Assembly (NCBI RefSeq): GCF_050948175.1
Contig: NW_027490111.1
Location: 1,302,001 to 1,366,000, forward strand
Direction: 5' to 3'
DNA length: 64,000 nucleotides
DNA from: Xylocopa sonorina
Lineage: Eukaryota > Arthropoda > Insecta > Hymenoptera > Apidae
The position numbers and the translations under genes were made by a program. How positions within the stretch are numbered: the stretch's first letter is position 1; each line of letters starts with the position of its first letter. The notes under the pieces are model-generated. The model saw nothing but the letters and a program-made list of their open reading frames with translations, searched no databases and was not told the origin of the DNA. This document shows positions 53,301 to 61,700 of this stretch, in pieces.

Positions 53301-55744
53301 CTTATCATGAAACATAGATATGAGATGCAATATCTCGTTTTAAGAAGCATTTGAACTCTATTGCTTCGATACGTAGACATCTGCAAACGCTATTTCCTTG
53401 CAAGGAAGTGTCGCATTTACATTCATTTGAAGTGTAGACGAGGAATACATGACACTTCGCAAATCATATTATATCTTTCCATGAAACATAGAAATGAGAT
53501 GCGATATCGCGTTTTAAGGAGCATTAGTAATCTATTGTTACGATACGTAGACATCTGCAGACGGTATTTCCTTCGAAGGAAGTGTCGCATTTACATTCAT
53601 TTGAATCGTATACGAGGAATGCATAACACTTCGCAATGAATATTATATCTTACCATGAAACATTGAAATGAGATGCGATATCGCTTTATAAGAATCATAA
53701 GAACTCTATTGTTACGATACGTAGACATCTGCAAACGCTATTTCCTTGCATGGAAGTGTCGCATTTACGTCCATTTGAAGTGTAGACGAGGAATACATAA
53801 CACTTCGCAAATCATATTATATCTTACCATGAAACAGCGAAATGAGATGCGATATCGCGTTTTAAGAAGCATTTGAACTCTATTGTTACGATACGTAGAC
53901 ATCTGCAAACGCTATTTCCTTGCAAGGAAGTGTCGCATGTACATTCATTTGAATCGAAGACGAGGAATGCATAACACTTCGCAGTCAATATTATATCTTA
54001 TCATGAAACATAGATATGAGATGCAATATCTCGTTTTATGAAGCACTTGAACTCTATTGCTCCGATACGTAGACATCTGCAAACGCTATTTCCTTGCAAG
54101 GAAGTGTCGCATGTACATTCATTTGAATCGTAGACGAGGAATGCATGATACTTCGCAAATCATATTATATCTTACCATGAAACAGTGAAATGAGATGCGA
54201 TATCGCGTTTTAAGAATCATAAGAACTCTATTGTTACGATACGTAGACATCTGCAAACGCTATTTCCTTGCAAGGAAGTGTCGCATTTACGTTCATTTGA
54301 ATCGTAGACGAGGAATGCATAACACTTCGCAATGAATATTATATCTTATCATGAAACATAGATATGAGATGCAATATCTCGTTTTATGAAGCATTTGAAC
54401 TCTATTGCTTCGATACGTAGACATCTGCAAACGCTATTACCTTGGAATGAAGTGTCGCATTTACATTCATTTGAATCGTAGACGAGGAATGCATAACACT
54501 TCGCAATTAATATTATATCTTATCATGAAACATAGATATGAGATGCAATATCTCGTTTTAAGAAGCATTTGAACTCTATTGCTTCGATACGTAGACATCT
54601 GCAAACGCTATTTCCTTGCAAGGAAGTGTCGCATTTACATTCATTTGACGTGTAGACGAGGAATACATAACACTCCGCAAATCATATTATATCTTACCAT
54701 GAAACATAGAAATGAGATCCGATATCGCGTTTTAAGAAACATAAGAACTCTATTGCAACGATACGTAGACATCTGCAAACGCTATTTCCTTGCAAAGAAG
54801 TGTCGCATTTACATTCATTTGAAGTGTAGACGAGGAATACATAACACTTCGCAAATCATATTATATCTTACCATGAAACATAGAAATGAGATGCGATATC
54901 GCGTTTTAAGAAGCATCAGAAATCCATTGCTACGATACGTAGACATCTGCAAACGCTATTTCCTTGCAAGAAAGTGTCGCATTTACATTCATTTGAAGTG
55001 TAGACGAGGAATACATAACACTCCGCAAATCATATTATATCTTACCATGAAACATAGAAATGAGATGCGATATCGCGTTTTAAGAATCATAAGAACTCTA
55101 TTGCAACGATACGTAGACATCTGCAAACGCTATTTCCTTGCAAGGAAGTGTCCCATTCACATTCATTTGAAGTGTAAACGAGGAATACATAACACTTCGC
55201 AAATCATATTATATCCTACCATGAAACATAGAAATGAGATGCCATATCGCGTTTTAAGAATCATAAGAACTCTATTGCAACGATACGTAGACATCTGCAA
55301 ACGCTATTTCCTTGCAAGGAAGTGTCGCATTTACGTTCATTTGAATCGTAGACGAGGAATGCATAACACTTCGCAATGAATATTATATCTTATCATGAAA
55401 CATAGATATGAGATGCAATATCTCGTTTTATGAAGCATTTGAACTCCATTGCTTCGATACGTAGACATCTGCAAACGCTATTTCCTTGGAAGGAAGTGTC
55501 GCCTTTACATTCATTTGAATCGTAGTCGAGGAATGCATAACACTTCGCAATGAATATTATATCTTACCATGAAACATTGAAATGAGATGCGATATCGCTT
55601 TATAAGAATCATAAGAACTCTATTGTTACGATACGTAGACATCTGCAAACGCTATTTCCTTGCATGGAAGTGTCGCATTTACGTTCATTTGAAGTGTAGA
55701 CGAGGAATACATAACACTTCGCAAATCATATTATATCTTACCAT
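50310..55744 (+). repeat. Satellite mosaic up to the second retroelement
   Basis: Same 174-bp monomer with several subfamilies; an 11-monomer offset (1914 bp) links 53673 onward to 55587 onward (both with gatatcgctttataag). The last monomer is cut at ttaccat by the LTR of TE2 at 55745. No gene is supported here. Confidence 0.8.
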
Positions 55745-56101
55745 TGTAACGTCAGGCGTACCGCCTGCCACCCTCCGGCGTCCACCTCATCATCCCCAGC
55801 ATCCGTATCCGGAGCCCCTGCACACGGGCCACCCGCCGACTCGCCGTCCCTACAGAAGGAGACAAAGGTACGAGAGGGAAGAGGGATGCAGCATGCCGCG
55901 CCCACGCGCGATCTCCACACACGAGGGGGAGGACTTCACCCCGTATTACGAGGGCGAGGAGCTCTCCGACACGTACTGGGTCGAATCCCCAGCAATCACG
56001 AAGCCCTATACGTACTTCTCGTACATGTGGGATTAGAATAAGCACACTACTCACCTATGTACATACACACCAACACACACCTAGATTTAAGTGAATATAT
56101 G

Positions 56102-56111
56102 TATATATTTT
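56102..56111 (+). promoter_or_regulatory. TATA-like box in TE2 5' LTR
   Basis: TATATATTTT, conserved at the same LTR position in TE1 and in the 3' LTR (63573-63582). If used, R would begin near 56130-56140 and R-U5 would be unusually long (over 1.1 kb). I found no AATAAA in the sense direction; AATAAA occurs only on the antisense strand. Confidence 0.4.
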
Positions 56112-56824
56112 ATTCATGCACGGTTATGTTCCGTTGCACTCGCGCGCACACTCGACGCTCGCGGCTCACGCTTAACGCGGGCCGCGCCCCACTCCGAACG
56201 GCCGCCCCACCACGAGGGCCGAGCGGCCGCCCTACTCCGACCGTCCGCCCCACCGCGAGGGCCCAGCGACTCGCGCGCCGCGCGACCCGAGGAGGTCGCG
56301 GACGCGAGATCCGAGAGTCAGTTCGTATCTCATCTCCGAACCGAGGAGTTCTAATCCAGCATCCGAACGATGCACCTCCGATCCGAGCAATAGGCTCATT
56401 CGCAACGAGCAATTAGCTCTAATGCATTCGTCTCTATCCATACTCCCATAGCGGAGTCCATTCGATACTTTATACTATTTCTAATTCTCATTGTAATCGC
56501 TAGTCAGTAACTTAGAATTTAGTCAAGTGTATCTAGTATAGTGAAATCATAGAATATAGTTTATTTTTACCAGATTCAAAGTATCTTTATTCGAGTTCAA
56601 ATACAATTCCTTAATTCTAATCCACGGGTACGCTCGCGATTATTCTAATTCTATATCTCATCTACGATAGTCTTGAGGCTCGACGACTAGAGCGAACCAG
56701 CGCTTAGTTGCTCCATCCTCACTTCTACCGTGTACAGAATATCTTGCGCCCAGGTCGATCCCGGTAAGCTAGAGCGAACCAACGCTTAGCCGTGCCGTAT
56801 TCAACCGAAGTTCAAGTATTCTCG

Positions 56825-57172
56825 ATGAGCCTTGCACCTCCGACAAAGCGTACACGACGCGCGGGGAGGAGAGAGTTCATTCGTCGTCTCGCTCGGGAAT
56901 ACGTGGGTGATGCACCAGAATATTCAATTTCCTACGTTCGAGTCCTGGTTCCTGTGAAGGAGGTTTCCTTCGCCGCACGACCCGTACGAGTCGCCAATCG
57001 TCAGGGCCAAACGCCGATACCTGCCAGCCGGAGTCAACCCGCCTGGACGCTTATTCCCGTAGACGTACCTCCGTTCCAGCCGTACGCCGCCGCCATCCCG
57101 GTTGCGGATCCAAGGCGCTCCAGGTACCTGGAAAGAGAACTCAGACAGCGGAATCAAGCCTTCGCAAGGTAA
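56825..57172 (+). CDS. LTR-internal sense ORF, TE2 copy (unknown)
   Basis: ATG-initiated ORF of 115 codons inside the 5' LTR; the frame is open from about 56792 but without an upstream ATG. The predicted product is rich in Arg, Pro and Ala, with no recognisable domain, signal peptide or membrane segment. Its TAA stop is formed by the GTAAGT of a strong splice donor, so in a spliced transcript the frame could continue into another exon. It lies downstream of the TATA-like box and upstream of the primer-binding site, as a 5' leader ORF would. Conserved openness in three LTRs is the only support; LTR homogeneity alone could explain it. Confidence 0.3.
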   Translation: MSLAPPTKRTRRAGRREFIRRLAREYVGDAPEYSISYVRVLVPVKEVSFAARPVRVANRQGQTPIPASRSQPAWTLIPVDVPPFQPYAAAIPVADPRRSRYLERELRQRNQAFAR

Positions 57173-57174
57173 GT
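57164..57174 (+). promoter_or_regulatory. Strong 5' splice-site consensus in the LTR
   Basis: GCAAG|GTAAGT with the GT at 57169-57170, identical in all three full LTRs (complement near 22340 and 29814). It lies upstream of the primer-binding site and gag. Whether it is used, and with which acceptor, cannot be told from sequence alone. Confidence 0.4.
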
Positions 57175-57319
57175 TTAGTGTTAGTTACCGTTTTATCGAG
57201 TCCGAAACGCCAACGAACCCGGTCCGGACGTAATTCGCGTTATTTTCGGGAACGGTTACGACTTTGTGCCACCGTTGCGAGCGCAACCGCACCTCGGGAC
57301 GTGACACGAAAGTTATTTT

Positions 57320-57337
57320 TGGTGACAGCGGTGGGAT
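57320..57337 (+). other. TE2 primer-binding site (tRNA-Leu type)
   Basis: TGGTGACAGCGGTGGGAT, 13 bp after the LTR's terminal CA, identical to the TE1 site. It is complementary to a leucine-type tRNA 3' end including CCA. The 13-bp gap is longer than the few bases common in Gypsy elements, but both copies share it. Confidence 0.75.
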
Positions 57338-57388
57338 AGCCACGCGTTTCCTCCGGAAATTCCGCCGAAAGGAACCGCGAAACTAGAT

Positions 57389-58708
57389 ATGGCAACCCGG
57401 ACTCCGACAAAAACGCGCCAGCAGACACAGCGAGCCGCCGCGATGGCCGATTCCGAACGCGAAAAACGCACTAGCAGAACGCTCGACTTCCAAGACGCTA
57501 TCTCCGAGCCTCTTCCTAGTACCGCGCAACAAAATACTTCCGCGAAAAATACGAAAACGACCGATCCTAGTAATGCCGCGTTGCTCCAGCAAATAGAAAT
57601 TCTACGTCGTGAAATAGAATCTATCCGCAGAACGCCTGATTTAACGCGCGACGATACCGTTTCTCTGGATATTCCTCGGGGAAATCCGCTTTCCGGACAT
57701 AATTCGAGCTCCGATTTTAATACAAATAGTTCGCAACACGACGAGCTATCGCTTAAGCAGGCCCTCGAAGCCGTGCCGACATTCGATGGTCAGAACATTC
57801 CAATTCTTCAGTTTACCCGAGCGTGTAAACGCGCTTATGAGCTTATCCCTAATGGGTGCGAGCGAACTTTCACACGCCTGCTTAAGGGAAAACTCAAGGG
57901 TCGTGCCTACGCCGCGCTAGAAGACGAGCCGTGTTACACAATACTCGAATTAACGGACGTTCTTCGCAGCACTTTTTGCTCCGTAAAATCAGCTCATCAT
58001 TATCGGGGTGAACTTGCTAATATATTTATGCGCGCGAACGAGCACATTCTAGATTACATCGGTCGAGTAAAAGATCTTAGAACCGCTATAATTGATTGCG
58101 AGAGGCTTGCTCGACGAGACACACCGGAATCGCTCGATGACGTAGACGCGCTCACCCTACAATGTTTTAAAGACGGTCTCATTCCGGAAATTCGAATGCA
58201 AATGACTATAAGTTCATTCGGTACATTGCGAGAAACGTTCGCTCAAGCGCGGGAGCTCTATCAAATGCACGAACGTGATTGCAACCGGCTAGGTAGATCG
58301 CGTGTCGCGCGACCAGAATCGCGCGAAAAACCAGCCGAAATTATTTGCCGAAAATGCAATAATATCGGACATTACGCGACCGAGTGTCGGCTCAGACCGC
58401 CATCGCCGTACCGACCGCAGGAATACTTGCGATCCAGGGACGTACCGCCTCCTACTCGAGGCCCCGCGTACGAACAACCGAGACAAATCGTAGCCAGGGA
58501 CGCGCCCAAATTTTGTCGCTATTGCAAGACCCCGGGGCACGAAATAGGCGAGTGCCGCAAAAGGCAGTACAACAACGCGGTAAATAAAAATTCGGGAAAC
58601 GACAATGGCCTCCGCACCCGCCGCGAGACAGGTGGCGAGGCCGCGCACCAAGTCCGTCCTCTCGCCGCGAACAACTCCAACGCGGAAATCGACGAAACGC
58701 CGCGATAA
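57389..58708 (+). CDS. gag: TE2 Gag polyprotein, intact
   Basis: 439 residues from the first ATG after the primer-binding site. Structural protein that assembles the particle and binds element RNA. Seen in sequence: a Ser/Thr- and Arg-rich N terminus; a possible short coiled coil (about 62-82); a capsid-like core (about 120-300) with the PTFDG and FTRACKRAYE region typical of insect Gypsy Gags; then two CCHC zinc knuckles, C320-C323-H328-C333 and C376-C379-H384-C389, separated by a Pro/Arg-rich linker. Pol lies in the -1 frame, and its frame opens at 58588, overlapping the last 40 codons of gag. The slippery site is at codons 403-404, after both knuckles, so a Gag-Pol fusion would keep the whole nucleocapsid. 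Relative to TE1 it lacks four codons in the inter-knuckle linker, and it has Glu at codon 158 where TE1 has a stop. Confidence 0.94.
   Translation: MATRTPTKTRQQTQRAAAMADSEREKRTSRTLDFQDAISEPLPSTAQQNTSAKNTKTTDPSNAALLQQIEILRREIESIRRTPDLTRDDTVSLDIPRGNPLSGHNSSSDFNTNSSQHDELSLKQALEAVPTFDGQNIPILQFTRACKRAYELIPNGCERTFTRLLKGKLKGRAYAALEDEPCYTILELTDVLRSTFCSVKSAHHYRGELANIFMRANEHILDYIGRVKDLRTAIIDCERLARRDTPESLDDVDALTLQCFKDGLIPEIRMQMTISSFGTLRETFAQARELYQMHERDCNRLGRSRVARPESREKPAEIICRKCNNIGHYATECRLRPPSPYRPQEYLRSRDVPPPTRGPAYEQPRQIVARDAPKFCRYCKTPGHEIGECRKRQYNNAVNKNSGNDNGLRTRRETGGEAAHQVRPLAANNSNAEIDETPR
58594..58665 (+). promoter_or_regulatory. TE2 -1 ribosomal frameshift signal in the gag-pol overlap
   Basis: Slippery heptamer G GGA AAC at 58594-58600, in the correct register for gag (codons Gly403-Asn404). 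A 6-nt spacer (58601-58606) is followed by a hairpin: arm 58607-58618, loop 58619-58630, arm 58631-58642 (GGCCTC with GAGGCC, a 2x2 mismatch, CACC with GGTG). The loop's GCGAG (58623-58627) can pair with CTCGC at 58661-58665, giving a possible H-type pseudoknot. GGGAAAC is a known -1 slippery sequence in several RNA viruses. The last pol-frame stop is at 58585-58587, just upstream. Confidence 0.82.
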
Positions 58709-58779
58709 ACATAACCGGAAAAACTAGCACGCCAAACGTAATTTTAAAATCCGATCTTCTAATTTCACCAACTCGCTTC

Positions 58780-61700
58780 ATGGTGGACACTGGGGCGGAA
58801 ATAAATATTATAAAACGTTCGGCTCTAAAAGCATCCGCGCGAATCGATAAGTCCGAGATCGTCATAATAACAGGGGTAACCGATGGCAAAACCGCAACCT
58901 TAGGGACGGTGAATCTTGTCATTTTCGGTCGCGTCGTTCCTTTTAATGTGGTCGAGGATGATTTTCCCCTTAAACCAAGCGGGATCCTCGGCTCCGGGTT
59001 CTGTATGGACGCAGAAATCTCTTTTCCAAATAAAATAATCAAATGGAATGGTAAGAGAATTCCTTTCGAAGACGATATCGAAGCACTCGAGGAACCGTCA
59101 CCGGAGTCGAAAATAAAGCCTCTCCTATCGCCGAAACGTAAACAAGCGCCGCGCACGGAATCTATTCCCCCTCCGCCGCCGCGCCCGCCGCGTAAATCAT
59201 CGCCTCCGCTGAAACGCGATGCAACAACGAAATCGAAGCTTCGAACGCAAGACAAAGCAGCTTCTCCGAAGTCAGGAGACCGTATCTCCATTCCGCCGAG
59301 ATCAAATATCGGTATCAAGGTCCGCGTAGTTAATTCGAATCTCGCGGAAGGTATAATTCCTCGTATCGATCTTGCGCCGGGCATATTTTTCGGAAACGCT
59401 CTCGTCAGAGTAATTCGGGGCAAAGCGGTAACTCGAATAATTAATTCATCCGACCGCGCCGTCGAAATCGCGTTACCAGAGATCATACTCGAGCCCGCGC
59501 AAATCATGACTCCCCTCCATAAGGAGGATAGTCCGTCGCTGTATCCGGTTTTTTCTAAATCTACTAAATCCAACGTATCCGCCGTACCGATCGGCTCATC
59601 CCAAAAAGGGAAAACTTCTATTTCTTTCTCGAATCAGACACCATATTCGACAATCGAAACTCCTCCTTCGCGTTGCAAAATCGCGAATACTCAGCAAATC
59701 TCCTATGCTCAGGCGGTTAAAAATAATGTACAACAGGCGCCGTTAAAACAAACATCGAAATCCGCCAACCTTTCGAAATCTCGCTTAGACCGAATTCTTA
59801 GTCTCCTCCGTCTCGACCACCTCAACGCAGAGGAAAGGGAGCACGTCGTCCGTCTCGTTCAAAGCACGCAGGAGCTTTTTCACATTGAGGGGGATAAATT
59901 AGGGCATACGTCAGCAACCACGCACAAGATTCCAAGCGTCGACGACCGCCCCGTCAATGTGAAACAATACCGTTTCCCACCAGCTCATAAGGAGGAGATT
60001 CGACGACAAGTCGACAAATTTTTACAAAATGGTGTCATCTCTCCGTCAAAATCACCATATAATTCGCCATTGTGGGTTGTCCCAAAGAAACCGGACTCCT
60101 TGGGCAACAAGCAATGGCGCGTCGTCATCGACTACCGCGCACTCAATGAGAAATCTGTCGCCGATGCCTATCCCCTCCCTTGCATTACCGAGATACTTGA
60201 TCAGCTCGGGAGCGCGAAGTATTTTAGTACATTCGATCTCGCGAGCGGATTTCACCAGATCCCAATGGAGCCCGCCGATGCTCCCAAAACCGCTTTTTCG
60301 ACGCCTCACGGGCATTATGAATTTAAAAGAATGCCATTCGGATTAAAAAATGCGCCAGCGACGTTCCAACGACTTATGGACAATGTCCTGTCCGGTCTCC
60401 AGGGGAACGAAATTTTCGTCTATTTGGACGACATTGTTATCTACGCTAGCTCTCTTCAAGAACATCGACTTAAATTCGATAAATTAACTCAACGGCTCAA
60501 AGAAGCTAATTTAGTATTGCAGCCGGATAAGTGCGAATTCTTGAGGAGAGAAGTAAGCTATTTGGGTCATATTATCAGTGAGCACGGTGTAAAACCTGAC
60601 CCTGCGAAAATTAGCGCCGTCAAAAATTTTCCGCGCCCGCGCAACGCGAAACAGATCAAACAATTCCTCGGGCTCGCGGGATACTACAGGCGGTTCATCG
60701 CAAATTTTTCTAATATTGCTAAGCCACTTACAAATTTGTTAAAAAAAGACGCGCCCTTTGTATGGCGTAACGAGCAAGAGAATTCATTCGTCAAACTCCG
60801 AGATTGCCTATGCGAAGCGCCTATCTTGCAGTACCCCAACTTCAAACAACCATTCGTGATAACGACCGACGCGTCCGCCGAAGCTATTGGTGCTATCTTG
60901 AGTCAAGGACCAATAGGCCGCGACTTGCCAATCGCGTACACGTCGCGACTGTTAAACGCTGCGGAGAAAAACTACTCCACGATCGAGAAGGAGTGTCTGG
61001 CGATTGTCTACGCCGTCCATTACTTTCGTCTATACATATACGGTAATCAATTCAAACTCGTTACCGACCATCGACCGTTAGTGTGGATGAATTCGGTCAA
61101 GGACCCGTCAAGTAGACTCGTACGGTGGAGGCTTAAGTTAGCGGAATTTGACTACGAGATGGTCTATAAAAGTGGAAAAACGAACCTTAATGCGGACGCA
61201 TTGTCGCGGAATCCCGCTCAAATTTTTCCGCTCTCGTATTCAGAAAACTCGGAGGACGACATCTTCGATGTGCCTCCGGAAACCCGTAAAAAGTATACCA
61301 CACTAGCGCCTCCTCCTACTCCGGTAACATCAGAACCTGAATTACCGACTCCAGGCACGTCCTTCCGTACCAACACAGCACCACCTCCGCAAGTCGCCAG
61401 CGACAGCACCGACTTCTATACTCCTGCTCCAAATGAATTTTTCCGACGCGAACCTCTATTTAATTTCAGCCGTGACGCATTATCAACGCGACGAGACAAT
61501 GTAGTTGTCTTCGTCACGCAATCTGGGCACCCCTATGACACGGGCGCCAAAGATCTAGCGAACGCTGAAAAATTCCTTCCAAACAAAAATCACGTTCTTA
61601 CCAAAGCCAAAGTCATACAAATCGGAAACGAATTCCAAATCCAGCTTCCAATCATCGAACATTCCACCAGATCAATCAATTTCCAGACCGTAATAGAAAC

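Larger units (their letters stand above)
31262..55744 (+). repeat. 174-bp satellite, right array (about 140 monomers)
   Basis: Same monomer, phase length and orientation as the left array, but a different subfamily mix. Here the 14-bp palindrome TTCCTTGCAAGGAA (for example 31298-31311) is mostly intact. A monomer with gatgaaaaagcgcg in place of gatgcgatatcgcg recurs (near 31405, 31928, 34015, 36103, 38190, 43060, 46017 and 48627) and I did not find it in the left array. B-type monomers (caatgaatattat, tagatatgag, gcaatatctcg) alternate with A-type monomers (gcgatatcgc, tagaaatgag). The array ends at ttaccat, directly abutting the second retroelement. Open frames up to 266 codons occur but carry the same recurrent stops as on the left. 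I see nothing else in this stretch. Confidence 0.97.
55745..57306 (+). repeat. TE2 5' LTR (1562 bp)
   Basis: Starts TGTAACGTCAGG and ends GGGACGTGACA. It abuts satellite (ttaccat) directly. It holds, in order, the segment that encodes the Pol tail when read in the 3' LTR (to 56036), an A/C-rich stretch near 56060-56083, a TATA-like box (56102-56111), a GC- and CpG-rich stretch (about 56130-56340) and a sense ORF ending at 57172 on a splice-donor consensus. Confidence 0.95.

Noticed and set aside
1030..55379. Dozens of plus-strand ORFs (61-324 codons) encoding Arg/Lys/Cys-rich 58-residue repeats
   Set aside because: They follow the 174-bp satellite period, often lack an ATG, and are broken by recurrent stops and indels at fixed monomer positions. 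No evidence of coding selection.
31262..55744. CENP-B box in the satellite
   Set aside because: No match to the TTCG-N4-A-N2-CGGG core; cttcgatacgtagac is only superficially similar.
56057..56416. Overlapping ORFs of 87-119 codons in the GC-rich part of the LTRs, both strands
   Set aside because: Low-complexity GC-rich DNA is stop-poor in all frames; no motif seen.
56934..56960. B-box-like GTTCGAGTCC in the LTR, suggesting a tRNA or Pol III promoter
   Set aside because: The flanking bases cannot form a T-arm stem and there is no matching A box, anticodon arm or acceptor stem.
56100..57306. AATAAA polyadenylation signal in the LTR
   Set aside because: AATAAA motifs (for example 22917, 23393) lie on the antisense strand of the element; none found in the sense direction.
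58583..58592. A-rich stretch TAAATAAAAATT as the frameshift site
   Set aside because: Not an X XXY YYZ heptamer in the gag frame, and the -1 frame has a stop at 58585-58587; GGGAAAC a few bases downstream fits far better.
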